Below, one piece after another: positions 26,879 through 36,349 of a stretch of DNA of 64,000 nucleotides. Source of the DNA: Stagnihabitans tardus (GTDB lineage Bacteria > Pseudomonadota > Alphaproteobacteria > Rhodobacterales > Rhodobacteraceae). Where the stretch lies: NCBI RefSeq assembly GCF_009925085.1, contig NZ_JAABNR010000001.1, forward strand, positions 359,873 through 423,872, read 5' to 3'. The translations under genes and the position numbers were made by a program. The stretch's first letter is position 1, and the number at the start of each line of letters is the position of its first letter. The notes beneath the pieces are model-generated. The model was not told the origin of the DNA and did not search any database. It was given only the letters and a program-made list of their open reading frames with translations.

Positions 26879-27753
26879 TTCACGCTCCTCACCCGCAGGA
26901 CCTGGAACTGGAAGAGCGAGAAGGCCAGGACGATGACGAAAAGCGCGAGCGCAATGGTGGCGGAATAGCCGCCGTTGTTCTTCTGGAAGGCCTGTTCGTA
27001 GATATACTGCACCATGACCATGGTCGCGCGGGTCTGCCCGCCCTGGGCGAAGAGATAGACCTGGTCGAAGATCTTCAGCTGCAAGATCAGCTGGATCGTC
27101 AGGCACAGCACGGTGACGGGCCACAGAAGCGGAAAGGTCACCCGGGTGAACATCTGCCAACGGGTGGCGCCATCCAGCTCGGCGGCCTCGTAAAGCTCGG
27201 CGGGGATGTTGCGCAGACCGGCGAGGAAAAGCAGGATGGAAAAGCCGTTGGTCCACCAGATCGTCAGGATGGCCGCGCCCGGCATGAACCAGCCGGTGGT
27301 GCGCCAGATGTTGGTGGGCTCTCCGGCGATCAGCGCGATGGGGCCCTGCAGCATGCCGAATTGCAGGTTGGTCATCCAGTCCCAGAGCACATAGACCACG
27401 GTCACCGGCAGGACATAGGGCAGGAAAAACGCCGCCAGGATCAGGCTTTGCATGAAGCCCTTCAGCCTGCGCACCATCAGCGCGATGGACAAAGCCACGA
27501 TGGTTCCCGGGATCACGGTCAGAAGCACGAAGTAAGCCGTGTTCAGCACGGCAATCCGCATCACCGGATCGCGGAACATCTTGGCGTAATTGGCAAATCC
27601 CGCCCATTTGCCCTCTCCGATCAAGGGGGCCTTCAGGAAGGTCATCTCGATCATCTGGAAGGTCGGATAGAGGAAAAGCCAGCCATAGACCGCCAGGAAG
27701 GGCGCAACCAGGACAAAGGCGGTCAGCAATTCGGTGCGTCGGTTTCTGAGCAT
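26875..27753 (-). CDS. Sugar ABC transporter permease (MalF type)
   Basis: 292-residue permease with about six helices and EAA loop ELYEAAELDGATRWQMFTRVTFP. I choose ATG 27753 (MLRNRRTELL), because the upstream ATG at 27801 falls inside a strong hairpin and has no ribosome site. Pairs with the MalG-type permease immediately downstream. Confidence 0.93.
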   Translation of the reverse strand: MLRNRRTELLTAFVLVAPFLAVYGWLFLYPTFQMIEMTFLKAPLIGEGKWAGFANYAKMFRDPVMRIAVLNTAYFVLLTVIPGTIVALSIALMVRRLKGFMQSLILAAFFLPYVLPVTVVYVLWDWMTNLQFGMLQGPIALIAGEPTNIWRTTGWFMPGAAILTIWWTNGFSILLFLAGLRNIPAELYEAAELDGATRWQMFTRVTFPLLWPVTVLCLTIQLILQLKIFDQVYLFAQGGQTRATMVMVQYIYEQAFQKNNGGYSATIALALFVIVLAFSLFQFQVLRVRSVK

Positions 27754-27786
27754 GGGACCCCAAGTGACGTTGCGGCGAGACGTTGA

Positions 27787-27820
27787 GGCTGCCGGGGCCA
27801 TGGGAGAAGCCCCGGCAGCC
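27787..27820 (-). terminator. Intra-operon hairpin between binding protein and permease genes
   Basis: Perfect 12-bp stem, GGCTGCCGGGGC (27787-27798) with GCCCCGGCAGCC (27809-27820), 10-base loop, 19 bases after the binding-protein stop. No T-tract. This position is typical of hairpins that protect binding-protein mRNA and lower permease expression. Confidence 0.7.
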
Positions 27821-27839
27821 AGGTTTCAGGACGGCAACG

Positions 27840-29105
27840 TCACATTGCGTTCAGTTCTTCCTGAATTTGCTTGGCGGCATCCATCGGGTCGAGCTCGCCG
27901 TTCATCGCAGGCGTGATCGCATTGCCCGCGGTGTCAAAGAGCGGCGAGGCCACGCCCGCATTCACCGACTTCGGGTCGAAGACGGCATTGGCGGTCAGGG
28001 GCTGATAGGTCGCCTGGGGCTGCATGGCCTTGTATTCCGGCGTCTCGGTCACGGCCTTGTTGGCCGGAACGTGACCCGCCGTCGCCCAGAAGAGCGAGTT
28101 GTCGGCCATGAACTTGATGACTTGCAGCACGGCCGCATGCTTCTCAGGCGAAACCTCCTTGCCGGCATTGGCCGGGATGGCGAAGGTGTGGCTGTCCGAA
28201 TAGGTGCAGGTCTTGTCGAAGAGCGCCGGGATCTCGATGGCGCCCCAGTTGAAGAGCTTGCCCTGCTTGTTCAGGTCGTCCATCGTCGGGACTTCCCAGA
28301 CGCCGTTGATCATGAAGGGCGCCTTGCCGGAGGTGAACAGCGCAACCGTCGTCGGATAGTCGGTCTTGGCGGGGTTCCAGCCCTCCTTGACCCAGGTCGA
28401 GATGACGTTGATCGCGGTGCCCAGCTTGTCGACGCTGTCGCCCGGGAACCAGTCGCCGTCATTGCCGATCTGGCCGCCCTGCTGGCAGAGAAGCGAATAG
28501 ACGGTGCGGAAGGCAAAGCCGCCGTCGGCCGTCACCTGGACGATGGGCCATTCGTTGCCATCGGCCTTCAGCTTGGCGAGCGCCGCGTTGAAGTTGTCGA
28601 GCCCGGTCAGCCCGGTGGGCAGGCCATCGGCGCCGATCAGGCCGGATTTCTCAAGCAGGTCCTTGTTGTAGTAAAGGACGATCGGATGGGTGTCGAAGGG
28701 CACGGCATACTGCTTGCCATCGACCTGCACCGCGTCCCAGGTGGCGGGGGCGAAGCTGTCGGCCGAGAGCCCCATGGCCGCCATGTCATCGGCCGTGATC
28801 TCGGCGATGGAGCCCTGGCTCACGCCCAAGGGCAGGCGCGAGGCGTGATAGGTCATGACGTCCGGCCCCTCGCCCACGGCGGTCGAGGTCTGGACCTTGG
28901 AATAGAAGGGCGTGCCCCAGTCCAGCGTCGTGGCCTGGATCTCGACGGTGTCCTTGTTGGCGGCGTTGAAGTCCTCGATGAGCTTCTTCATCCGCACGCC
29001 GTCACCGCCGCCGAGGAAATCCCACCAGACAACGGTTTCCTTGGCCATGGCGCCACCAGCGACCATGACAAGACCGAGCGCTGCCGCGCCCAAAAGCTTT
29101 CTCAT
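27840..29105 (-). CDS. Sugar ABC transporter substrate-binding protein
   Basis: 421-residue periplasmic binding protein of the UgpB/MalE-like family. A signal peptide is clear (MRKLLGAAALGLVMVAGGAMA, cleavage before KETVVWWDF). Later stretches such as PYDTHP-like AVPFDTHPIVLYYNKDLLEK and FMINGVWEVP are typical of oligosaccharide binders. ATG 29105 follows GGGAGGAA. First gene of the minus-strand uptake operon; it needs the two permeases and the ATPase downstream. Confidence 0.95.
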   Translation of the reverse strand: MRKLLGAAALGLVMVAGGAMAKETVVWWDFLGGGDGVRMKKLIEDFNAANKDTVEIQATTLDWGTPFYSKVQTSTAVGEGPDVMTYHASRLPLGVSQGSIAEITADDMAAMGLSADSFAPATWDAVQVDGKQYAVPFDTHPIVLYYNKDLLEKSGLIGADGLPTGLTGLDNFNAALAKLKADGNEWPIVQVTADGGFAFRTVYSLLCQQGGQIGNDGDWFPGDSVDKLGTAINVISTWVKEGWNPAKTDYPTTVALFTSGKAPFMINGVWEVPTMDDLNKQGKLFNWGAIEIPALFDKTCTYSDSHTFAIPANAGKEVSPEKHAAVLQVIKFMADNSLFWATAGHVPANKAVTETPEYKAMQPQATYQPLTANAVFDPKSVNAGVASPLFDTAGNAITPAMNGELDPMDAAKQIQEELNAM

Positions 29106-29212
29106 TCTTGTTCCTCCCTCGCGTTGCAGGGTCTCCCCCGGCGCCCGAACTCCTCGTGACCTGCCGGCGCGCGCAGGACGTTCCCCCGGGACCTTGCCCA
29201 TCTGGTGTGCGG

Positions 29213-29273
29213 ATTATGAAGCCCAGCGGCCATCTGTCAATCGGGTTTTTTGATATACATCATGATCCATGAT
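29213..29273 (-). promoter_or_regulatory. Promoter and operator region of the sugar-uptake operon
   Basis: Minus strand: perfect -35 TTGACA (29235-29240), 16-base spacer, -10 CATAAT (29213-29218), leaving a leader of about 100 bases. Just upstream lie TTTTTTGATATACATCA (plus strand, 29246-29262) and a palindrome ATCATG-ATC-CATGAT (29259-29273). The first sequence closely matches the palindrome in front of the arabinofuranosidase gene (TTTTyTGrTATACATCA shared). Confidence 0.65.
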
Positions 29274-29395
29274 TTTATCAGGCCGACCATGGGGATTTCC
29301 ATGGGAAACCCACCGGGACAGGCCGAATCATGCAGGATCACTCAACCCATGATAGCTGTTTTTCCGATCTTTGCAGCATTTCCCGCGCACAACCT

Positions 29396-29423
29396 TTGAC
29401 CAAACCTGATTCTCTGATACACA
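29396..29423 (+). promoter_or_regulatory. Regulator upstream region with a CTGATACACA half-site
   Basis: TTGACC at 29396-29401 could serve as -35. CTGATACACA (29414-29423) resembles half of the operator seen before the arabinofuranosidase gene (CTGrTAyACA). This suggests autoregulation, but the match is partial and the -10 is unclear. Confidence 0.35.
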
Positions 29424-29473
29424 CTTCTGTCATGCCGGGCAGGTTTCCCGGGAAGCCGGAGGCCAAGACCCTG

Positions 29474-30415
29474 ATGAGCCGCAATTTTCTGATCATCGAC
29501 CCCTCCGAGGGCATCGAGACGCTGAAGGCGCTGGCATCGAAGGTGCGGGTCGATATCCTGAAACTCCTGGCCGACCAGGGGCCGCAGAACGTCAATGCCA
29601 TCGCCGGCGCGCTGGACCTGCCGCAGTCCTCGGTCTCGGCCCATGTGCAGATGCTGGAGGAAGCGGGGCTGATCCGCACCGAGACGCAAAGGGCGAAGAA
29701 GGGCAACCAGAAGGTCTGCCACACGCTCTTTGACGAGATCATGGTGATGTTCAAGAAGGACCCCGCGACCAAGGGCTCGAACACGGTCGATGTCGCCATG
29801 CCCTTGGGGCTTTACACCTCTTGCGAGGTCTCGGCACCTTGCGGTCTTTGCGCACCCGAAGGCATCATCGGGCTCCTGGATGTGCCCGATACTTTCCTTG
29901 ACCCGCGCCGCATGTCGGCGGGGCTTTTGTGGTTCACCCGCGGCTTTGTCGAATACCAATTTCCCAACAATGTCAGGCTGATGGAGGGCGAGATCGAGCA
30001 GGTCGAGTTTTCGCTGGAACTCTCCTCCGAGGCGCCGGGGACGGAGTCGAACTGGCCCTCGGACATCACTTTCCTGGTCAACAATGTCGAGATCGGGACC
30101 TGGACCTCGCCGGGGGATTTCGGCGATCAGCGCGGGATCTACACGCCCTCCTGGTGGAAGCTGAAGGGCAGCCAGTATGGCATGCTGAAGTCGGTTTCGA
30201 TCAATGCCGAAGGGACTTTCGTCGACGGCGTCAAGATCTCTCCGGTGGCGCTGAAGGATGTCGACCTGCCCGCCCATCGCTCGGTCCGCTTCAAGATCGA
30301 GGTGCGCGAGAACGCCCGCCACCCGGGCGGCGTCAACATCTTTGGTCGGGGCTTCGGCAACTACGACCAGGATATCGTGATGCGGATGACAGCGGCGGGC
30401 CGCCCTCAGGCTTGA
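29474..30415 (+). CDS. ArsR-like winged-helix regulator with a large unknown C-terminal domain
   Basis: 313 residues. Residues 12-80 are a winged helix (LKALASKVRVDILKLLADQG, LPQSSVSAHVQMLEEAGLI). It lacks a typical ArsR metal site; the remaining 230 residues are beta-rich with TSCEVSAPCGLCAPEG, LLWFTRGFVEYQFPN and NIFGRGFGNYDQDI. The C-terminal part is probably a sugar or ligand sensor, judged only from context between sugar-uptake and arabinofuranosidase genes. I use ATG 29474; in-frame ATGs at 29432 and 29330 also lack good ribosome sites. Confidence 0.8.
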   Translation: MSRNFLIIDPSEGIETLKALASKVRVDILKLLADQGPQNVNAIAGALDLPQSSVSAHVQMLEEAGLIRTETQRAKKGNQKVCHTLFDEIMVMFKKDPATKGSNTVDVAMPLGLYTSCEVSAPCGLCAPEGIIGLLDVPDTFLDPRRMSAGLLWFTRGFVEYQFPNNVRLMEGEIEQVEFSLELSSEAPGTESNWPSDITFLVNNVEIGTWTSPGDFGDQRGIYTPSWWKLKGSQYGMLKSVSINAEGTFVDGVKISPVALKDVDLPAHRSVRFKIEVRENARHPGGVNIFGRGFGNYDQDIVMRMTAAGRPQA

Positions 30416-30449
30416 CGAGCTACCCGTTTTTCTGATGTATACCAGAAAA
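30412..30449 (+). promoter_or_regulatory. Promoter/operator of the arabinofuranosidase gene
   Basis: TTGACG (30412-30417) overlaps the regulator's stop. An imperfect palindrome TTTTCTG-ATGTATAC-CAGAAAA occupies 30428-30449, where the -10 (TGTATA) should be. Its reverse complement shares TTTTCTGGTATACATCA-type sequence with the site upstream of the binding-protein gene. Operator-over-promoter geometry suggests repression until inducer is present. Confidence 0.6.
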
Positions 30450-30492
30450 GCAAATACGCCGGAGTCTCCGGCCCGTTCGAGGAGGGACGGCC

Positions 30493-32007
30493 ATGAAAGC
30501 TAAAGTCACCGCGCATCGCGATTACACCATCGCCAAGATCGACGACCGGATCTATTCCGCCTTCCTGGAGCACCTGGGCCGCGCGATCTATACCGGCATT
30601 TATGAACCGGGCCATCCGACCGCCGACAAGAACGGCATGCGCCAGGACGTGATGGACCTGGTCCGCGACCTGAAGATTCCTTACGTCCGCTATCCCGGCG
30701 GCAATTTCGTCTCGGCCTATAACTGGGAAGACGGCATCGGCCCACAGGACCAACGTCCGACCCGGCTGGACCTCGCCTGGCATACCTCCGAGTCGAACAA
30801 GGTCGGCATCCATGAGTTCATGGACTGGTGCGACAGCGCGGGCACCAAGGCGATGCTGGCCATCAACCTCGGCTCGCGCGGATTGGATGAGGCGCGGAAT
30901 TTCGTCGAATATGTCAACGGCCCGACCGGCAGCCACTGGGGCGACCTGCGCAAGAAGAATGGCCGCGAGGCGCCTTGGGATGTGCGCATGTGGTGCCTGG
31001 GCAATGAGATGGATGGGCCCTGGCAGGTCGGTCACAAGACGGCGGAGGAATATGGCCGCCTGGCGAATGAGACCGCCAAGACCCTGCGGGCCTTCGACAA
31101 ATCACTGGAGCTGATCGTCTGCGGCAGCTCGAATGCCGATATGAAGACCTATCCCGAATGGGAAAGGATCGTCTTGGAGCATACTTACGAGTCGGTCGAC
31201 CTGATCTCGCTCCACATGTATTTCGCCAACCGCGCCAAGAACACCGCCAACTACCTGGCCTTGAACGCGAAACTGGACAATTACATCGGTACGATCGAAA
31301 GCGTCATCAATCTGGTGAAGGCCAACAAGCGCTCCAAGCGCGATGTCCATATCTCGTTTGACGAGTGGAACGTCTGGTATCACTCCAATGCGCAAGACCG
31401 CGCGATCCTCGAGGGCAACTCCGGCTGGCCCCATGCGCCGCGTCTCTTGGAGGATATCTACAACTTCGAGGACGTGCTGCAGGTCGGCTGCATCCTGAAC
31501 ACCTTCATCCGCAAGTCGAATGTGGTGAAGGTGGCCTGCATCGCCCAGCTGGTGAATGTCATTGCCCCGATCATGACCGAGCCGGGCGGCGCGGCCTGGC
31601 GGCAGTCGATCTATTACCCCTATTACTTCGCCTCGATCTATGGGCGCGGCAAGGCTCTGCAGCTGGCTGTCACCTGCCCGGGCTATGACGCCGATGTGGC
31701 CGACAATGTTCCTTTCATCGACATTTCCGGCACCCATGACGAAGAGGCCGGCACGCTGAGCTTCTTTGCCGTCAACCGCCATGCGACCGAGAGTTTCGAG
31801 CTGGACCTCGCCCTTCAAGGCTTTGGTGCGGCCACGGTGATCGACCACCAGGTGATGACGCATTCCGACCTGAACGCGGTCAACTCGCTGACCGACCAGG
31901 CCGCCGTCGTGCCGCACAAGGGCTCGGGCGCGCAGGTCGCCGATGGACGTCTCCAGGCCAAGTTGCCGCCGCATTCCTGGCAGATGATCCGCGTCAAGCT
32001 GGCCTGA
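30493..32007 (+). CDS. abfA: Alpha-L-arabinofuranosidase, GH51
   Basis: 504-residue retaining glycosidase removing terminal alpha-L-arabinofuranosyl residues from arabinan, arabinoxylan or arabinosides. GH51 landmarks: YPGGNFVSAYNWEDGIGP, the acid/base Glu in WCLGNEMDGPWQ, and the nucleophile Glu in ISFDEWNVWY, with a C-terminal beta-sandwich. No signal peptide, so it acts in the cytoplasm on imported oligosaccharides, fitting the adjacent ABC transporter. GAGGAGGG precedes the ATG. Confidence 0.96.
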   Translation: MKAKVTAHRDYTIAKIDDRIYSAFLEHLGRAIYTGIYEPGHPTADKNGMRQDVMDLVRDLKIPYVRYPGGNFVSAYNWEDGIGPQDQRPTRLDLAWHTSESNKVGIHEFMDWCDSAGTKAMLAINLGSRGLDEARNFVEYVNGPTGSHWGDLRKKNGREAPWDVRMWCLGNEMDGPWQVGHKTAEEYGRLANETAKTLRAFDKSLELIVCGSSNADMKTYPEWERIVLEHTYESVDLISLHMYFANRAKNTANYLALNAKLDNYIGTIESVINLVKANKRSKRDVHISFDEWNVWYHSNAQDRAILEGNSGWPHAPRLLEDIYNFEDVLQVGCILNTFIRKSNVVKVACIAQLVNVIAPIMTEPGGAAWRQSIYYPYYFASIYGRGKALQLAVTCPGYDADVADNVPFIDISGTHDEEAGTLSFFAVNRHATESFELDLALQGFGAATVIDHQVMTHSDLNAVNSLTDQAAVVPHKGSGAQVADGRLQAKLPPHSWQMIRVKLA

Positions 32008-32027
32008 CCGCTCCCCCTGCATGATCA

Positions 32028-32060
32028 GGGCCTCCGGGAGACCGGGGGCCCTTTTGCTTT
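32028..32060 (+). terminator. Rho-independent terminator after abfA
   Basis: Stem GGGCCTCCGG (32028-32037) with CCGGGGGCCC (32042-32051), one T-G wobble, loop GAGA, followed by TTTTGCTTT. Good intrinsic terminator 20 bases after the stop. Confidence 0.85.
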
Positions 32061-32120
32061 AGGCGACCATTAAGCTTTCTGTCCTAGCGTCGCGACAAAC
32101 TTTGCGAGGACAGTGCCCCG

Positions 32121-34871
32121 ATGTCGTTCAAGCTCAACCAATCCGAAGAAGCAGGCCTGCTGGCGGCCTTCACCGCGACCCATGTCATCTTGCGATGCCG
32201 GGCGACGGATGGTGTCATCCTCTCGGCCAATGCCAAGGCGGTCGAGGTCCTGTCGAAGACCGGCCCGGCCGAGGGGCGGCTGATCACCGAGCTGTTCCGC
32301 GAAAGCGACAAGATCGAAGAGCTTCTGACCGCCGCAAGTCAGGGCCAGGCCCAGAGTTTCGTGGCCCATGCCGTCGACGAAACGGGCTTCGCCACGGTCC
32401 AGGGCCATGCGATCCCGGCGGGCGAGGAGGTGGTCATCGTCGTCGGCCGTTCGATGGTTCTGGACAGCGAATTGCAGGGCTGGCTCGATGCCGTCAACCG
32501 CACCCAGGCCGCGATCGAATTCACGCCCGATGGCAAGGTCTTGCGCGCGAACGAGAATTTCCTGAACCTGATGGGCTACGAGATCGAAGAGATCCTTGGA
32601 AGGTCCCATGCGATCTTCTGCCGCGACACCCATGTCAACTCGCCCGCCTATGCCGACTTCTGGGACAGGCTCGCCCAAGGCGAGGTCATGGATGGCGAGT
32701 TCGAGCGCATCACCAAGTCGCGGCGCCCGGTCTGGATCCGCGCCAATTACACGCCGATCCGCGACGAGGCGGGCCGCGTCATCCGGGTGGTGAAATTCGC
32801 CATGGACGTGACCGCCGCGAAAGTGGCCGCGACCGAGGATGCCGGCAGGCTCCAGGCCTTTGGCAAGGCCATGGCCTTCATCGAATTCGACCCGGACGGC
32901 AAGGTGATCACCGCGAACCAGACCTTCCTCGACCTCATGGGCTATGCCGAGAAGGACATCGAGGGTCAGCACCACAAGATCCTTTGCGAGCCGGAATACA
33001 CCCGCAGCCCCGCCTACAAGGCCTTCTGGAAGAAGCTCGGCGAGGGCGACTTCGAATCGGGTGAATTCAAGCGGCTGCGCGCGGATGGCCAGCCGGTCTG
33101 GCTGCGTGCCACCTATTCGCCGATCCTGGGGCCGGATGGCACGCTCTCGCGCGTGGTCAAGGTCGCGATGGACGTCACCGAAGAGCGTCGCGCCGCCAAT
33201 GATCGCTCATCGCGCTGGGAGGCGCTGTCCAGGGGCCGCATCGTGGTCGAATATGCGCCAAACGGCGAGATCACCCGGGCCAGCGCTTCTTTCGTCGACC
33301 TGGTCGGCCTGCCCTTGAACGAGATCGTGGGCAAACCCGCCTCCCGCTTCTGGACGCGCGACGGCAAGGCGAACCCTGATTTCGCGCGCCAGTGGGAAGA
33401 GGCCAGCCGCCTGGGTCATTCCGGCGAGGTGCGGCGCTATCGGCCCGATGGGCAGGATTTCTTCCTGCAAACGACGCTGGTGCCGGTCAAGGATCTCGAC
33501 CACGGGCTGGCCTATGTGCTGGAAGTGGCCGATGACATTTCCCAGCGTCGCCGCCAGATCGCCGACTACGAGGGCAAGGTCCGTGCCATCGATCGCAGCC
33601 AGGCCGTGATCGAGTTCGACATGAACGGTAAGGTGCTCGCGGCAAACCAGAATTTCGTCGATTTCATCGGCTATCCCTTGGACAAGATCATCGGCCAGAA
33701 TCACCGCATCTTCGTGCCCCGCGACATGGCGGAGTCCGAGGCCTATCGCAGCTTCTGGGCCAAGCTCGGCCAGGGGGAGTTCGATGCCGGCGTCTATCTG
33801 CGCATCGATGCCCAGGGCCGCGAGCGCTTCATCCGCGCCAGCTACAACCCGGTCTTCGATATGGACGGCAAGCCGCTCAAGGTGGTGAAATTCGCGACCG
33901 ACATCACCGAACAGCGCCAGCGCGACACGGAATTCGCCTCGAAGTTCCAGGCCATCGACCGCAGCCAGGCCGTGATCGAATTCGACCTCGAGGGCAATAT
34001 CCTCACCGCGAACGAGAATTTCCTGCGCGTCTCGGGCTATTCGCTGCGCGAGATCAAGGGGCAGCATCACGCGATGTTCTGCACGCCCGAACATATCCGC
34101 AGCCAGGAGTATCGCGATTTCTGGCTGGACCTTGGGCGCGGCCAGACACGCCACGGCCGTTATCACCGCGTCGGCAAATATGGCCGCGACCTGTGGATCC
34201 AGGCCGCCTATTCACCGCTTCTGGATCATCACGGCAAGCCGGTGGGCGTGATCAAATATGCCCATGACATCACCGACCAGGTCCAGCTTGAAAACCTGAT
34301 CCGGGAAAAGGCCGCCGCCATGCAGGGCTCGGTCGACAAGCTGACCGGCTCGATCAGCCATATCAACGGTTCGACCCACCTGGCGAAAAAGCTCTCGACC
34401 GAGACGAAGACCAATGCCTCCACCGGGTTCGAGGCGCTGAACAACGCCATCTCGGCCATCGAGCTGATCGCCAAGTCCTCGTCCGAGATCGCGGAGATGG
34501 TCAAGGTCGTCTCGGACATCGCGAATCAGACGAATCTGCTGGCCTTCAACGCCGCGATCGAGGCGGCGCGGGCGGGGGAATACGGGGTGGGCTTCTCGGT
34601 CGTGGCCGACGAGGTGCGCAAGCTGGCCGAGAAATCTTCGGCCGCGGCCATGCAGATCAGCCGGATGATCGGGGAAAGCACCAGCCGCGTGAACCTGGGC
34701 ACCGAAAGGTCCGATGCCGCACGCCAGGCCTTTGGCCGCATCGTCTCCTCCGTCGAAGAGACGGCGCGCTCGATCGACGACATCTCGACCTCGGCGCAAG
34801 AGCAAGAGACCGTCAGCCGCGAGGTCGTGGGCCAGATCTCGACCCTGGCCGCGGTGACCAAGGTCGCCTGA
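32121..34871 (+). CDS. Soluble chemoreceptor with about six PAS domains
   Basis: 916-residue methyl-accepting chemotaxis protein with no membrane segment. Successive PAS domains cover about residues 1-110, 118-230, 240-355, 360-475, 480-600 and 600-720; several repeat the pattern AVIEFDxxGxVLxANENFLxLxGY and end VVKFAxDIT. They are of the kind that bind haem or flavin in cytosolic aerotaxis receptors. The C-terminal hairpin (about 725-916) carries the kinase-contact tip [20 protein letters not shown]. It overlaps the next gene, a triple-CheW protein, which is its likely partner. Confidence 0.92.
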   Translation: MSFKLNQSEEAGLLAAFTATHVILRCRATDGVILSANAKAVEVLSKTGPAEGRLITELFRESDKIEELLTAASQGQAQSFVAHAVDETGFATVQGHAIPAGEEVVIVVGRSMVLDSELQGWLDAVNRTQAAIEFTPDGKVLRANENFLNLMGYEIEEILGRSHAIFCRDTHVNSPAYADFWDRLAQGEVMDGEFERITKSRRPVWIRANYTPIRDEAGRVIRVVKFAMDVTAAKVAATEDAGRLQAFGKAMAFIEFDPDGKVITANQTFLDLMGYAEKDIEGQHHKILCEPEYTRSPAYKAFWKKLGEGDFESGEFKRLRADGQPVWLRATYSPILGPDGTLSRVVKVAMDVTEERRAANDRSSRWEALSRGRIVVEYAPNGEITRASASFVDLVGLPLNEIVGKPASRFWTRDGKANPDFARQWEEASRLGHSGEVRRYRPDGQDFFLQTTLVPVKDLDHGLAYVLEVADDISQRRRQIADYEGKVRAIDRSQAVIEFDMNGKVLAANQNFVDFIGYPLDKIIGQNHRIFVPRDMAESEAYRSFWAKLGQGEFDAGVYLRIDAQGRERFIRASYNPVFDMDGKPLKVVKFATDITEQRQRDTEFASKFQAIDRSQAVIEFDLEGNILTANENFLRVSGYSLREIKGQHHAMFCTPEHIRSQEYRDFWLDLGRGQTRHGRYHRVGKYGRDLWIQAAYSPLLDHHGKPVGVIKYAHDITDQVQLENLIREKAAAMQGSVDKLTGSISHINGSTHLAKKLSTETKTNASTGFEALNNAISAIELIAKSSSEIAEMVKVVSDIANQTNLLAFNAAIEAARAGEYGVGFSVVADEVRKLAEKSSAAAMQISRMIGESTSRVNLGTERSDAARQAFGRIVSSVEETARSIDDISTSAQEQETVSREVVGQISTLAAVTKVA

Positions 34872-36349
34872 TGGACACGTCTTTCCCCTCCGGCGCCGGG
34901 ACCCTGCCCGGGGAAGCGCTCCCTCTGGCGGCAGAAGAGGTGGCCGATCAGGCCGGGGGCCGCCCCGACGGGAACCGGCAACCCCAGCCGGCCGCCTCGG
35001 TGGCGCTGATCGACTGCGGCAACAAGGTCATCGGCGTCGAGGTCGTCCATGTCCGCGAGGTCATCCCCGAACCGCACGAACTGCAACCCCTCGCCTCCTC
35101 CGGGCCCGGCGTCATCGGCTGCCTGGCCCTGCGCGGGCTTGCCGTGCCGGTGGTGGATTTCGCCGCGCTCCTCGGCTGGCCCGCGACTGCGCCCGGCATC
35201 CTCGTCGTCCTGCGGATCCAGACCGGCCTCGTCGCCTTCCGCGCCCAGGCGACGCGGCGCATCGTCCTGGGCGACCACATCCGCTTTCAGGACATCGCCA
35301 CCGCCGCAACGGGGCGGGAGGAGCAGATCTTCCCCCGCCTCGGCCTGATCGAGGATCTGGCCGTCGCCATGCTGGAGCCCTCTGCCCTGATTTCCCTCGG
35401 CATCCCCGCCACCCGTGACCAGCGCGCGACCGCAAAGGTCAGCGACATCTCGGAACAATACCTGCTCTTCGAACTCGACGGGCGGGATTTCGTCCTGCCC
35501 GTCGCGCGGGTCCATGGCACGGTCCCCGAGACAGAGGTCGGCGGCGCGACACTGGTCTCGGGCCCCTGCGAGGGGTCGATCCAGCGGCTTGACCTTGAAA
35601 TCGCGCTGATCAACCCGCTCTTGATGTGCGGGATGCCGCATCAGGGCAGCCGACCCAAGGCGGCCGGGGCCATCGTGCTGAATTTCGGCGGAGAGAAGCG
35701 CCTGGCCCTGCGCGCCGACCGGGTGCGCGACATCATCCAGATCAAAAAGAGCCTGATTTCGCCGATGCCCCGGGTCCTGGCCCGGCGCGGCGACCTCTTC
35801 CTCGGTGTCGTCCCCGTCGCCGAGGACCGCTGGTATCACGTGCTGGACCCCGACCGGATCATGCAGGACCCCGCCTTGGGCGCCTTCGCCAGCCTGACGC
35901 GGCGCAGCGGCGCGGGCCAGGCGCAGGGCGCCCGCATGCGGGGGCGGCGCGGCACGGCGCTCTTGTTCCGCGCGGGCGGCGATTTCTCGCTGCCCATCGA
36001 CTCCGTTGAAGAGATCGTCGGCCTGCCGCAATCCGTGATCGACACGGATTCGCAAGGCCTCCATCTCTGCACCATCTCGCATCGCGGCGGGCTCTTGCCG
36101 ATCTTTGCCCTGTCGCAGATCCTCGTCGGCGGCAGGGTCGATTTCGGACCGCTCTCCGCCGTCATCGTCGTCCGGGTCGAGGGGGAGAGGATCGGCCTCG
36201 CGGTCGAAGAGATGCTGGCCATCGAGCGGGTTGGCTTCGTGGAGCACCCCGATGGCCGCCCCGAGGGCATGGTCGAACGGCACCAGCCCGACCGCATCCG
36301 CAGCTTCAGCCTGGTGGAGCTGGACCAGTTGGCAAGCTGGACGGCCTAG
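34871..36349 (+). CDS. Protein with three CheW domains
   Basis: 492 residues made of three consecutive CheW-like beta domains (about 40-185, 190-335 and 355-490) after a Pro/Gly-rich tail. Each repeats the pattern of a hydrophobic strand, GxxLALRxDRVR-type core and a proline-rich turn (VIGVEVVHVREVIP, RLALRADRVRDIIQI, SLPIDSVEEIVGLP). Ordinary CheW has one domain and bridges receptors to CheA; three in tandem suggest an array scaffold. ATG overlaps the chemoreceptor stop (TGATG). No CheA or CheY in the window. Confidence 0.87.
   Translation: MDTSFPSGAGTLPGEALPLAAEEVADQAGGRPDGNRQPQPAASVALIDCGNKVIGVEVVHVREVIPEPHELQPLASSGPGVIGCLALRGLAVPVVDFAALLGWPATAPGILVVLRIQTGLVAFRAQATRRIVLGDHIRFQDIATAATGREEQIFPRLGLIEDLAVAMLEPSALISLGIPATRDQRATAKVSDISEQYLLFELDGRDFVLPVARVHGTVPETEVGGATLVSGPCEGSIQRLDLEIALINPLLMCGMPHQGSRPKAAGAIVLNFGGEKRLALRADRVRDIIQIKKSLISPMPRVLARRGDLFLGVVPVAEDRWYHVLDPDRIMQDPALGAFASLTRRSGAGQAQGARMRGRRGTALLFRAGGDFSLPIDSVEEIVGLPQSVIDTDSQGLHLCTISHRGGLLPIFALSQILVGGRVDFGPLSAVIVVRVEGERIGLAVEEMLAIERVGFVEHPDGRPEGMVERHQPDRIRSFSLVELDQLASWTA

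Noticed and set aside
27754..27801. Upstream ATG (27801) for the MalF-type permease
   Set aside because: It falls inside a perfect 12-bp hairpin and lacks a ribosome site; ATG 27753 fits the family N-terminus.
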